Shown in pieces: positions 49,481-57,617 of a DNA stretch of 64,000 nt. The stretch comes from Catellatospora paridis (GTDB lineage: Bacteria > Actinomycetota > Actinomycetes > Mycobacteriales > Micromonosporaceae): positions 62,001-126,000 of the forward strand of contig NZ_ML769321.1 in NCBI RefSeq assembly GCF_009720365.1, given 5' to 3'. The number at the start of each line of letters is the position of its first letter. The first letter of the stretch is position 1. Under the pieces are notes generated by a model that was not told the DNA's origin, ran no database searches, and was given only the letters and a program-made list of their open reading frames with translations. Both the position numbers and the translations under genes were made by a program.

Positions 49481-50491
49481 TCAGGCGCGTACGGCCTCGA
49501 CGACCGCGTAGCCGCTACTGCTCACGGTGGTACGCACATGGCTCAGGCCCGCCGATGCCAGGAGCGAGCGGTATTCGTCCTCGGTCCGCTCCTGCCCGCC
49601 GGGGGCAACAAGCATGTTGAGATCGGAGAAGGCGCCAACGGGGTTCTGGTTGAGCCCGGTCAGGACCCGCTCGACAAGGAGCACCACCGCGTCCGCGGGC
49701 ATGTCCCGACGGCAGGTCGCCAGAATGCGGACGGAGTCCTCGTCTGCCCAGTCGTGGATGACGCTCTTGAGGACATAGGCGTCGGCGTCGGTCGGCACCG
49801 CGTCGAAGAAGCTTCCGGCCTCGATGCGGCAACGCTGCGCCACGCCGGCTGCCTCGAGCAACTTCGGCGCACCGGCGACGACGTGCGCCTGGTCGGTGAG
49901 CACCCCGGTGAGGTGCGGCCACCGGTCGAGGATCGCGGCGAGAAACGCGCCGCGTCCGCCGCCGATGTCGGCGATCGTGTCGAATCGACCGAAGTCGTAG
50001 GCGTCCATGACCGAGGCGACGTCGGTCGACGCCAGTGCCGTCATCGCGCCGTCGAAGATCTCGCTCTCCTCGGGACGCGCGGCACGGTAGGACCACACGT
50101 CCTCGCCGTACACCGAGCGGAACGCGTTTTCACCGGTACGGACGCTGTGCCCCAACGCCGACCAGGCCTGCCAGAAGTACGGCCGGCCGACCAACCGGGC
50201 CCAACCCGTGAGGGAGTCCGGTGCGTCGGACCGCAACGCCTCACCGATCGCCGTCGACCGGAACCGCCCGTCGGGCAACTCCTCGTAGACACCGACCGTC
50301 GACAGCGCTCGCAGCAGTCGGTAGAGCGAGCGCGGATGGGCCCGTGCGCGGGCCGCGAGTTCGTCGGCGCTCAGCGGCCCACCGGAGAGCAGGTCGGAGA
50401 TGCCGAGCTCGGCCGCGACGTGGATCGCCTGGCTCACGCGAAACCCACCCACCATGCGCTGAAGCTGCTCTGCCGCAGTCGGTTCCGCCAT
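49481..50491 (-). CDS. O-methyltransferase (hydroxyindole/carminomycin type)
   Basis: A 336-residue SAM-dependent O-methyltransferase. An N-terminal dimerisation helical domain (AIHVAAELGISDLLSGGPLS, then ARARAHPRSLYRLLRALSTV) is followed by a Rossmann domain. SAM motif I is ADIGGGRGAFLAAILDRWP. SVIHDWADEDSVRILATCRR holds the His used as base in this family, and LVERVL the acidic residue. The ATG at 50491 is chosen. Such enzymes modify natural products and aromatic metabolites, and no biosynthetic cluster surrounds it here. Confidence 0.85.
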   Translation of the reverse strand: MAEPTAAEQLQRMVGGFRVSQAIHVAAELGISDLLSGGPLSADELAARARAHPRSLYRLLRALSTVGVYEELPDGRFRSTAIGEALRSDAPDSLTGWARLVGRPYFWQAWSALGHSVRTGENAFRSVYGEDVWSYRAARPEESEIFDGAMTALASTDVASVMDAYDFGRFDTIADIGGGRGAFLAAILDRWPHLTGVLTDQAHVVAGAPKLLEAAGVAQRCRIEAGSFFDAVPTDADAYVLKSVIHDWADEDSVRILATCRRDMPADAVVLLVERVLTGLNQNPVGAFSDLNMLVAPGGQERTEDEYRSLLASAGLSHVRTTVSSSGYAVVEAVRA

Positions 50492-50591
50492 GGCGCCATC
50501 GTGGACCTCCGGCCCCGCCGGTGCCAGCCGCAGTCTGATGTCCGTCAGCCGGGCAGCATCGCCAGGCTGCGGCCGGGCCCGGGTCGGGCGG

Positions 50592-51689
50592 CTACTTGAC
50601 CAGGCCACGACCTATCGACGACTGGCGCACGATCAGCTCGGGTGCCACCAGGATGCGCTGGGTCGGTCGGCGCTCGCCGTCAAGCAGGCGGGAAACCATG
50701 AGTTCCACCGCCGCCCGACCGACGTGGGTCTTGGCTGGTCGGACGGCGGTAAGCGAAGGTTCGGCCAGGTGTGCCACCTCGTCGTCATAGGAGACCAGGG
50801 CGAGGTCATCGGGAACTGCGATCGCCTTCTCGGCGCAGAACTGGGCGAAGGCGATGGCATCGGGATCACTGTGGATGATGACAGCGGTGATCCGGGCGGC
50901 TGCGCATTCGTCCAGGATTCTGTCGATGATCGCCCGATGTCCGGGCGCGGTGAAGGCGACGGACTCGCGGAACACGACGGCGTCGGGGATGTCGAGGTCG
51001 GCGCATGCGAACTTCCATCCCCGGAGCAGGTACGCCGACGTCGGGCTGCCCTTCGAAAGCAGCAGTGCCATGCGCCGGTGGCCGCGTTCGTAAAGGTGGT
51101 GGACCGCCATCTCGAGGCCCAGTGCGTGGTCGCTGCGTACACACTCGATCTGCCTGGTGGTCGGGGTCCACCGCTCGGGTTGGCGCTCGACCAGGATCGT
51201 CGGCACGGGAAGGCGGCCGATCCAGTCGATCATTTCGTCGGCACGCGCACCGTCCAGGCTCGGCGCGAGCAGCAGGCCCTGGACCTGCTTCGCTTCGATG
51301 AGCCGGGTGATCTGGCGGCGGTCTTCGTCGGGGTCGTAGCTCGACCCGCGCAGTTGCAGTTGCACGCCGAGAGCTGCCGCCGCGGCTCGAGCGCCGCCGA
51401 CGATCAGCGGCCAGTAGAAGTCGAGCGATGGGACGACCATGCCGATGGTGAACGCGGCGCGAGACTGTTTCGACAGGGCGGGCCTGACCACCGAGCTCGG
51501 CAGCGTCGCTCCGCCATGCACCTTGGTCACCAGGTTCCGCTTGGCCAGTGCGTCGATGTCCCGGCGGACGGTGAGTTCGCTGACGGAAAGCTCGCGGGCG
51601 ATGTCGCTGACCCTCACCCCGCCATGGCGGCGCAATTCGGCCAGCAGGCTTTCCTGCCGCTGCGCCCTGAGGGGTCGCCGCGTCGACAT
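50592..51689 (-). CDS. Hybrid regulator: DeoR-type DNA-binding domain plus LacI-type sensor
   Basis: A 365-residue regulator. The N-terminal 55 residues form a DeoR-type helix-turn-helix (RQESLLAELRRHGGVRVSDI, ARELSVSELTVRRDIDALAK). The rest is a LacI-type periplasmic-binding-protein fold (FTIGMVVPSLDFYWPLIVGG to RILVAPELIVRQSSIGRGL). It is divergent from the secreted GH5 gene. Direct-repeat motifs in the gap fit DeoR-type binding. It likely responds to a sugar released by the GH5 enzyme. Confidence 0.88.
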   Translation of the reverse strand: MSTRRPLRAQRQESLLAELRRHGGVRVSDIARELSVSELTVRRDIDALAKRNLVTKVHGGATLPSSVVRPALSKQSRAAFTIGMVVPSLDFYWPLIVGGARAAAAALGVQLQLRGSSYDPDEDRRQITRLIEAKQVQGLLLAPSLDGARADEMIDWIGRLPVPTILVERQPERWTPTTRQIECVRSDHALGLEMAVHHLYERGHRRMALLLSKGSPTSAYLLRGWKFACADLDIPDAVVFRESVAFTAPGHRAIIDRILDECAAARITAVIIHSDPDAIAFAQFCAEKAIAVPDDLALVSYDDEVAHLAEPSLTAVRPAKTHVGRAAVELMVSRLLDGERRPTQRILVAPELIVRQSSIGRGLVK

Positions 51690-52048
51690 GGGCGCCTCCT
51701 GGGTCGGCCAGGACCGCCATCTGGCCGGGCCGGGGGTGGCTCCTGCGGCAAGCGCCCGAGGTCATGCTGCTGGTCTGGCTGTTCGTATCTGTCAACTTTT
51801 TGAGCGTTCCTGACCGTAACAGATCAGTCATGGAACGTCGATGACACCACTGACGACACCTCGGCAGACGCGCCACCAGGACCGGCAACGGCACCGACAG
51901 CCGGCAGAGCAGCCGTGCACCGCCATCGCCTGCAGAGTTCGATTCTGAACGTTTCTGAACACATCGGATCACTTTCTGGTGCTAGGTGGCCGATTCCGTT
52001 ACCGATGTAACACCGACGAAATCAACCCTCCGGGTGATTGGACATTTC
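51690..52048. promoter_or_regulatory. Divergent control region with direct-repeat operators
   Basis: No gene over 359 bp. Tandem 10-bp repeats TTCTGAACGT-TTCTGAACAC lie at 51943-51962. A degenerate version (TTTTGAGCG then TTCCTGACCG) lies at 51798-51816. DeoR-type domains often bind direct repeats, so both may be sites for the hybrid regulator, one near each divergent promoter. Confidence 0.5.
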
Positions 52049-53569
52049 ATGAAACTGACCGCGCCGGCTGATGTCTGCGTATCAGGACCATCGCGTAGCA
52101 GTCGATCGTTGCTCCGGTTGCTGATCGCCCTCGGGCTGACAGCGCTGACAGCACTGGCAAGTCTCGTCGTCCTTGCGTCGCCGGCCAACGCCGCCACCCG
52201 TCAATTCCGAGGCATGAACTGGGCCGTGCTGGGTGACAACTTCAGCACCGGCACGCTCGTCGTGCAGGGCCTGAGCCAGTCCGACAGCAACGCGACAGTG
52301 CGCGCCAAGGCCAACGCCCTCTACGACGACATGGCCTCCACCATGGGGGTGAACACCGTCCGGCTGCCCATCAACACTCACACGGTGGCCAACACGACCT
52401 GGTGGAACGCCTACCGCGGCGCCATCGACGCCGCCACCGCCCGTGGCTTCAAGGTCATCCTCGCCTATTGGGAGGACGGCGCCGCCTCCGGCGGCAGGAT
52501 CACGAACCTCGCCGCGTGGAACACGATGTGGTCCAGCGTGACCAACACCTACGGCTCGAACGGCAACGTCTACTTCGAGCCGATGAACGAACCGCACGGC
52601 TACAGCTCGACAGAGTGGCGCGACGTCGCGGCGAACTGGCTCAGCTACCACACCTCGGCGGTGCCGGGCCGGGTGCTCGTCGGCGGCACCGGCTACAGCC
52701 AGGACCTGCGCGACGTCTGCAACGACAGCCGCTTCAACGCGACGTTGCTGTCCTTCCACCACTACGCCTTCTTCTACAGCGCGATGACCTACGACGAGTT
52801 CCGGACGCACATCCAGACGCGTCTGGGCAACTGCGCCGCCCGCGCGGTCGCGACCGAGTTCGGCGGGGCCATGCACACCGGTCTCAACTACGGCGACGCG
52901 AACAGCACCGACAACTTCGTACGCCACATCCGTGCCATGGCCCAGGTGATGCGGGACAACCAGATGGGCGGCACCTACTGGCCCGCCCTCGGCGGCAAGC
53001 CGACCGGAAGCCTCGGCTACGACGGGTACTCGATGTTCTCCCTGAGCGGCAGCGGCACCGATCTGAACCTGACCATCCGCAACGCCTCCGGCGCCGACCG
53101 GATCCGGTACGGCTGGGGCGACACCGTCGGCGACTCCACGCCGGTGCCGACGACGTTCTACCGGGTCAACGTGCGGCACAGCGGCAAGGCCATGGACGTC
53201 CAGGCACCGAACACCGCCAACGGCGCCCGCGTCGGCCAGTACACGTATGGCGGCAATGCGTGGCAGCAGTGGCAGTTCCAGGACGCCGGCAGCGGATACT
53301 GGCGCATCATCAGCCGGCACAGCGGAAAGTGCCTCGACGTGGTGAGCGCTTCGACCGCCGACGGCGCCGAAATCGTCCAGTACACCTGTGGCAGCGGCAC
53401 CAACCAGCAGTTCCAGATGGTCGCCAACGGCAGCTACTTCCAGCTCCGGGCGCGGCACAGCAGCAAGTGCGTGGACGTACCTTCCTCATCGACCGCGGAC
53501 GGTGTGATTCTCAAGCAGTATCCGTGCAACAGCGGCACCAACCAGCAGTGGTCGCGCACGGCCGTCTGA
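52049..53569 (+). CDS. Secreted GH5 glycosidase with CBM13 (ricin-B) module
   Basis: A 506-residue secreted protein. The ATG at 52049 gives a signal peptide (LLRLLIALGLTALTALASLV ending SPANA-A). The GH5 barrel occupies about residues 50-335. Acid/base E181 (FEPMNEPHG) and nucleophile E270 (VATEFGGA) are present, with the family HHYAFFY segment between. A ricin-type beta-trefoil (about 370-506) with three repeats containing the QxW motif (QQWQF, NQQFQ, NQQWS) binds sugar. Endoglucanase, mannanase or another GH5 specificity is possible. Regulated by the hybrid regulator upstream. Confidence 0.9.
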   Translation: MKLTAPADVCVSGPSRSSRSLLRLLIALGLTALTALASLVVLASPANAATRQFRGMNWAVLGDNFSTGTLVVQGLSQSDSNATVRAKANALYDDMASTMGVNTVRLPINTHTVANTTWWNAYRGAIDAATARGFKVILAYWEDGAASGGRITNLAAWNTMWSSVTNTYGSNGNVYFEPMNEPHGYSSTEWRDVAANWLSYHTSAVPGRVLVGGTGYSQDLRDVCNDSRFNATLLSFHHYAFFYSAMTYDEFRTHIQTRLGNCAARAVATEFGGAMHTGLNYGDANSTDNFVRHIRAMAQVMRDNQMGGTYWPALGGKPTGSLGYDGYSMFSLSGSGTDLNLTIRNASGADRIRYGWGDTVGDSTPVPTTFYRVNVRHSGKAMDVQAPNTANGARVGQYTYGGNAWQQWQFQDAGSGYWRIISRHSGKCLDVVSASTADGAEIVQYTCGSGTNQQFQMVANGSYFQLRARHSSKCVDVPSSSTADGVILKQYPCNSGTNQQWSRTAV

Positions 53570-53579
53570 CGATCGTCGC

Positions 53580-53607
53580 GCCGTGCCCGCGGATCCGCGG
53601 GCACGGC
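53580..53607. terminator. Perfect palindrome, bidirectional terminator
   Basis: A 28-bp perfect palindrome lies between the convergent GH5 (stop at 53569) and SBP56 (stop at 53629) genes. It has no loop as written, so in RNA the central bases would open into a small loop. Confidence 0.75.
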
Positions 53608-53628
53608 CCGCACGGCCCCGGTGCCAGT

Positions 53629-55029
53629 TCAGTCGGTGAAGCAGTACGAGTCGCTGGAGGCGTCTCCGCCCTGCAGGCGCACCTGGTGCACGCGCAGCCC
53701 GCGGAAGTCGTCTGCGTGCCGGAGGAACCGGTGGTCCGCGGTCAGTCCGCCTCGCTCGACGTCGGCGTCGAACTTCGTCAGCCAGGCGCCGACTCCGTCG
53801 GGGTAGAAGATTTCGTCCCAGGCGGCGTACAGCGAGTTGGTGACGTAGACCCGCTTGCCGTCGCGACTTATCTCGATCATCTGAGGTGCCCCGGACAGCG
53901 GCAGGTCAGGTGCCGCCGGATGGGGCTGCCGTCGCACGATCCCGCCAAGCCGCACGGATGCGGTCTCCCAGGGATGGAGTGGGTCGCTCACGTCGTACTG
54001 CTTGAGTTCTCCCGTGCCCCAACACGAGACATAGAGCCAGCGGTCGTCCACGGACAGGTCGATGTCGGTGACCAGCGGTGGCACCGCCCCGAACGGCTGG
54101 AGAGCCGGGGGCAGCCGCGCCGGGTCGGCGGGTTCGGCCGGGATCGTGATGACCTTGTGTGCGGTGAAGCCGTCATCGCCCTTACGCCACAGCCACACCG
54201 ACGCGGACAGGTCCTCGACGCTGATGACGACGCCCGCGAATCCGTAGGCCTGCGACGGGTCGTGCGCCGGGCGCAGCTCGAGCACCATCTGATGCTCGTC
54301 ACCGAGGTCGATGCGTTGCAAGAGGCGACGCTGGGACATACTCCAGAAGTTCAGGTGGTGACCGAATCTGCGGCCGAGCAGGTCCTCCGGATGGAGGCCG
54401 TTCTCGATCATCGACGGAGTGCCCCACTCCGAAGTGACGACCGTGTCATGGTTCAGGTGCCACCACACGTCGTAGGCGAAGAACTGATCGCCGCGGTCCT
54501 GCTCCCATGCCCCGACCACGTCGAACGTCTCATGGTCGAGCAGCGCCACACCGCCTGGGCCGTCGTTGCCGTCGGCGCCGCCCAGCGCGGACATGAAGAT
54601 GCCACCCGGCCCGCAGTGCAGGGTATGCGGCCGGGAGTACCCGGCCTTGTCGGCGAGTTCGCCGGCTTCGATGGTCCGGACCACCGTCGGCGCCCGCGGG
54701 TCGGGTTTGGTGTCGAGGATGTAGGTACGCGACGAGCGGAGCCCCGGCACGATGAGGTATCTGCGTTCGAGGTGGCCGGCGTGCCCGCCGTGACAGAGCG
54801 CGCTGGAGCAGGCGTTCCAGCCGAAGTGGTGTAGCTCGTTCCCGGCGGTCGGCAGCTCGGCCCAGCCGACGACCTCGCCGTACGTTGCCGAGCCCGGTTC
54901 GCAGTCCAGTACGGCGATCGCGTCCTTCTGCCGGCCCGCAGGGTCGAACGCCACGACATAGGCGAGTCGTTCCATCGGCGCGGATACGGCTTCGAGAGGA
55001 CTTCGGTAAAAAGTCGGATCTGTCACCAC
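53629..55029 (-). CDS. Selenium-binding protein family (SBP56), methanethiol oxidase homologue
   Basis: A 466-residue SBP56-family protein, related to methanethiol oxidases that convert methanethiol to formaldehyde, sulfide and peroxide. The beta-propeller contains WNACSSALCHG (conserved Cys), ELHHFGW and SRPHTLHCGPGG (conserved His that bind copper in characterised homologues), and FYPDGVGAWL at the end. The GTG at 55029 (a double GTG) follows AGGAG. It is divergent from the small monooxygenase-like gene. A signal peptide is not evident. Selenium binding itself is not implied. Confidence 0.85.
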   Translation of the reverse strand: MVTDPTFYRSPLEAVSAPMERLAYVVAFDPAGRQKDAIAVLDCEPGSATYGEVVGWAELPTAGNELHHFGWNACSSALCHGGHAGHLERRYLIVPGLRSSRTYILDTKPDPRAPTVVRTIEAGELADKAGYSRPHTLHCGPGGIFMSALGGADGNDGPGGVALLDHETFDVVGAWEQDRGDQFFAYDVWWHLNHDTVVTSEWGTPSMIENGLHPEDLLGRRFGHHLNFWSMSQRRLLQRIDLGDEHQMVLELRPAHDPSQAYGFAGVVISVEDLSASVWLWRKGDDGFTAHKVITIPAEPADPARLPPALQPFGAVPPLVTDIDLSVDDRWLYVSCWGTGELKQYDVSDPLHPWETASVRLGGIVRRQPHPAAPDLPLSGAPQMIEISRDGKRVYVTNSLYAAWDEIFYPDGVGAWLTKFDADVERGGLTADHRFLRHADDFRGLRVHQVRLQGGDASSDSYCFTD

Positions 55030-55120
55030 CTAATTCTCCTGCAACAACCCTGGAAGGGGTCTATATAGCAAAATTCGCGATTCCGACATGACAGAATTTG
55101 TATGCAGGAAGGGAGGGCAT

Positions 55121-55411
55121 ATGTATGCAACCGTACGTCGTTACGAGGGAGTGACCGACCCCCGTGAGGCGGGGCGGCGTGTGAACGAGGGGTTCGTTCC
55201 GATCATCAACGCAGTTCCGGGCATCGTCGCCTATTACTGGGTCGACGCCGGGAACGGCGTGATGGTCTCGACGAGCGTTTTCGAGAGCCGAGACGGCGCG
55301 GAGGAGTCGAACAAGAAGGCTGCGGACTGGGTGATCGAGAATCTGGCGTCGCTGCTGCCGAACCCGCCCCAGATCACAGCCGGGGAGGTCGTCGCTTACC
55401 GGGCGAAGTGA
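55121..55411 (+). CDS. Small antibiotic-biosynthesis-monooxygenase-like protein
   Basis: A 96-residue dimeric alpha/beta-barrel-type protein: MYATVRRYEGVTDPREAGRR, then PIINAVPGIVAYYWVDAGNG, and VFESRDGAEESNKKAADWVI. The ATG at 55121 follows GGAAGGGAGGGC. Relatives act as cofactor-free monooxygenases or remain uncharacterised. It shares an unusually AT-rich divergent promoter region (55035-55110) with the SBP56 gene, so the two may be co-regulated. Confidence 0.7.
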   Translation: MYATVRRYEGVTDPREAGRRVNEGFVPIINAVPGIVAYYWVDAGNGVMVSTSVFESRDGAEESNKKAADWVIENLASLLPNPPQITAGEVVAYRAK

Positions 55412-55486
55412 GGGACCGTCGTTTGCGCAAGAACAATTCCGACGCGCTTGCCCCAGCGGCATCAGCTGATCCGGAAGGGTGCCGTG

Positions 55487-56011
55487 ATGCTTCCGTATGA
55501 TCCGTACGAATTCCTGCCACAGCGCGGGACGTTCACGCTGACCTCGCAGTCGGTGACCGACGGCCAGCCACTGGACCACGACCAGCTCAGCGGGATCATG
55601 GGAGCCGGCGGTGCGGACATCTCCCCGCAGTTGAGCTGGTCGGGGTTCCCTGAGCAGACCCGCAGTTTCGCGGTCACGGTGTTCGACCCCGACGCGCCGA
55701 CGGCATCGGGATTCTGGCATTGGGCCGTTGCCGATCTGCCGGTGACTGTGACCGAGCTTCCGGCGGGCGCCGGAGACGGCGGCGACCTGCCCGGCGGGGC
55801 GGTGACCCTGCGCAACGACGCTGGGCTTCGGCGCTACGTCGGCGCGGCCCCACCGCCAGGACACGGCCCGCACCGCTATTTCATCGCCGTGCACGCCGTG
55901 GACGTGGACAGACTCGATCTGCCCGATGGTGCCACGCCCGCCTACCTGGGCTTCATGCTGTTCACCCACGGCATCGCCCGCGCCGTCATCCACGGCGTCC
56001 ATGAGAGATAG
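55487..56011 (+). CDS. YbhB/YbcL-type PEBP protein
   Basis: A 174-residue phosphatidylethanolamine-binding-protein-like (YbhB/YbcL) protein. [40 protein letters not shown] (the DPDxP and HW motifs of the anion-binding pocket) and [13 protein letters not shown] are all present. The ATG at 55487 follows GGAAGGG. Function in bacteria is unknown; kinase-regulatory roles are known only in eukaryotic relatives. It may be co-transcribed with the preceding small gene (75 bp gap). Confidence 0.88.
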   Translation: MLPYDPYEFLPQRGTFTLTSQSVTDGQPLDHDQLSGIMGAGGADISPQLSWSGFPEQTRSFAVTVFDPDAPTASGFWHWAVADLPVTVTELPAGAGDGGDLPGGAVTLRNDAGLRRYVGAAPPPGHGPHRYFIAVHAVDVDRLDLPDGATPAYLGFMLFTHGIARAVIHGVHER

Positions 56012-56024
56012 CGGCGCTGAGGCG

Positions 56025-56993
56025 TCAAGCGGGATCGGTCGTGGCGGCGTACGTGCGGGCGAGTTGCGCGACGGTGGCGGCGATGCGCCCGCGCAACGCC
56101 GCCGGTGCCAGTACCTCGACCTGCGTCCCCAAGCGCAGGAACTGCATCTCGGCGTGGCTGTCGGTCTCGATCGGCACGCGCGCCACGATCCAGCCGTCGG
56201 GCTGCCGCTCGCCCGCTGCGACGGCGTCGACGACGGCCTGGCCCATCAGGTGCGGCAGCAGCTCCAGCGCCGCGGGGGAGAAGCGCGCCAGCGCCTCACC
56301 TTGCACCAGCCGGGCGCGGAAGTCGGCGATGTGTTCGTGCCAGTGCGCGACCAGGTCGAACCCGTCCGGCCAGGTGAACTCCTCCGGCAGCACGGTCAGC
56401 TCGCGGATCTGGCTGACCCGGAACGTGCGCAGGCCAGGCGCGGCACGGGCCACCAGATACCACTTGCCCGCCTTGAGGACCAGCCCGTACGGCTCCAGCA
56501 GGTGCTCGGCGGAGCCGGTCCAGTTCTCGTAGCTGACGGCGAGGGCGCGCTGGCGCCATACCGCGTCGGCGAGGGCGGCGAGGTGTTCGGAGCTGTCGCG
56601 GTCGGCGTACCAGCCGGGGGTGTCGAGGTGGAAGCGCTGCCGCATGCGGGCGGTGCGCTCGCGCAGCGCGTCCGGGAGCGCGGCGGCGAGCTTGAGCTGC
56701 GCGGCGGCCACCGCCTCGGCCAGGCCGAGGTCCGCGGCGACCCCGGGCAGCTCGGCGAGCACGAGACCGCGGGCCTCGGCGGCGGTGAGCCCGGTCAGCT
56801 GGGTGCGGTAGCCGTCGATCAGGCCGTAGCCGGTGGCGTCGCCGTAGACGGGGATGCCCGCGGTGCCCAGGGCCTGCATGTCCCGGTAGATGGTGCGGGC
56901 CGAGACCTCCAGCTCTGCGGCGAGCTGGTGGGCGGTCTGCCGGCCGCGGCTCTGCAGCAGCAGGACGATGGAGAGCAGTCGGTCGGCGCGCAT
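56025..56993 (-). CDS. YafY-type regulator with WYL domain
   Basis: A 322-residue regulator: N-terminal winged helix (RADRLLSIVLLLQSRGRQTA, ELEVSARTIYRDMQALGTAG) and a WYL domain (AVSYENWTGSAEHLLEPYGL, VLKAGKWYLVARA, TFRVSQIRELTVL) with a WCX-like C-terminus. WYL domains sense nucleic acids or small ligands. The ATG at 56993 is chosen. It is divergent from the small protein at 57058, with a CTGACA-N5-TGTCAG palindrome between the two starts. Confidence 0.88.
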   Translation of the reverse strand: MRADRLLSIVLLLQSRGRQTAHQLAAELEVSARTIYRDMQALGTAGIPVYGDATGYGLIDGYRTQLTGLTAAEARGLVLAELPGVAADLGLAEAVAAAQLKLAAALPDALRERTARMRQRFHLDTPGWYADRDSSEHLAALADAVWRQRALAVSYENWTGSAEHLLEPYGLVLKAGKWYLVARAAPGLRTFRVSQIRELTVLPEEFTWPDGFDLVAHWHEHIADFRARLVQGEALARFSPAALELLPHLMGQAVVDAVAAGERQPDGWIVARVPIETDSHAEMQFLRLGTQVEVLAPAALRGRIAATVAQLARTYAATTDPA

Positions 56994-57016
56994 GTGCCGA
57001 AGTCTGCCGCCGAGCA

Positions 57017-57033
57017 CTGACAGAACGTGTCAG
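57017..57033. promoter_or_regulatory. Palindrome between WYL regulator and its neighbour
   Basis: CTGACA-GAACG-TGTCAG (6-bp arms, 5-bp centre) lies 24 bp upstream of the regulator start and 24 bp upstream of the divergent start at 57058. It is positioned to block both promoters, so it is a candidate operator for the WYL regulator. Confidence 0.55.
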
Positions 57034-57044
57034 GGGTGCGGCCA

Positions 57045-57050
57045 TAGCGT
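57045..57050 (+). promoter_or_regulatory. -10 element of a leaderless gene
   Basis: TAGCGT at 57045-57050 lies seven bases before the ATG at 57058, and no ribosome site is visible. This repeats the arrangement seen at 7216. Confidence 0.4.
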
Positions 57051-57057
57051 GCCATCC

Positions 57058-57519
57058 ATGACGAACACTGATTTCGACTTCCTCGCCGGCACGTGGGACA
57101 GCGTCCAGCGCCGCCTGGTCAAGGTCCTGGCCGGCCAGGACGAGTGGTACGAGTTCGACGCGACGCTGGACTGCCAGGTGCTGTTCGACGGCACCGGCGT
57201 CCTCGACGTGCTGCGCGCCCCGGAGCGCGGCTACGAGGGCGTCGCGCTGCGGCTGTTCAGCCCCGACGAGCAGGTGTGGCGCATCTGGTGGGCCTCCAAG
57301 AACACCGGCGGCGTGCTCGACAACCCCGTCGTCGGCCGCTTCGAGGGCACCGTCGGCACGTTCGAGTGCGACGACGTGTGGGAGGGCACCCCGATCCGGG
57401 TCCGCTACCGCTGGACGCAGACCGATACCAAGCACCCTCGCTGGGAGCAGGCCTTCTCCACCGACGACGGGGCCACCTGGGAGGTCAACTGGACGGCCGA
57501 CTTCACCCGCCGCGCCTGA
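57058..57519 (+). CDS. Small conserved protein (DUF1579-like lipocalin fold?), unknown function
   Basis: A 153-residue protein: FDFLAGTWDSVQRRLVKVLA at the start recalls DUF1579-type proteins (DFLAGxW), then LRLFSPDEQVWRIWWASKNT, and YRWTQTDTKHPRWEQAFSTD. The fold is probably a beta-barrel that binds small ligands. No catalytic motif. It is divergent from the WYL regulator and is its most likely target. Confidence 0.7.
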   Translation: MTNTDFDFLAGTWDSVQRRLVKVLAGQDEWYEFDATLDCQVLFDGTGVLDVLRAPERGYEGVALRLFSPDEQVWRIWWASKNTGGVLDNPVVGRFEGTVGTFECDDVWEGTPIRVRYRWTQTDTKHPRWEQAFSTDDGATWEVNWTADFTRRA

Positions 57520-57617
57520 CCCGCGCCGCCCGGTCCGCCCGGCGATGATCGCCGTCCGGGGTCGGAGGCCCTGGTTTGACCAGATCTCCGTCCCTGGACG
57601 GCGGCTACTCTGGGCGC

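Noticed and set aside
49481-50491. A natural-product cluster around the O-methyltransferase
   Set aside because: Neighbours are a GH9 enzyme and a sugar regulator; no synthase, ligase or transporter typical of such clusters is nearby.
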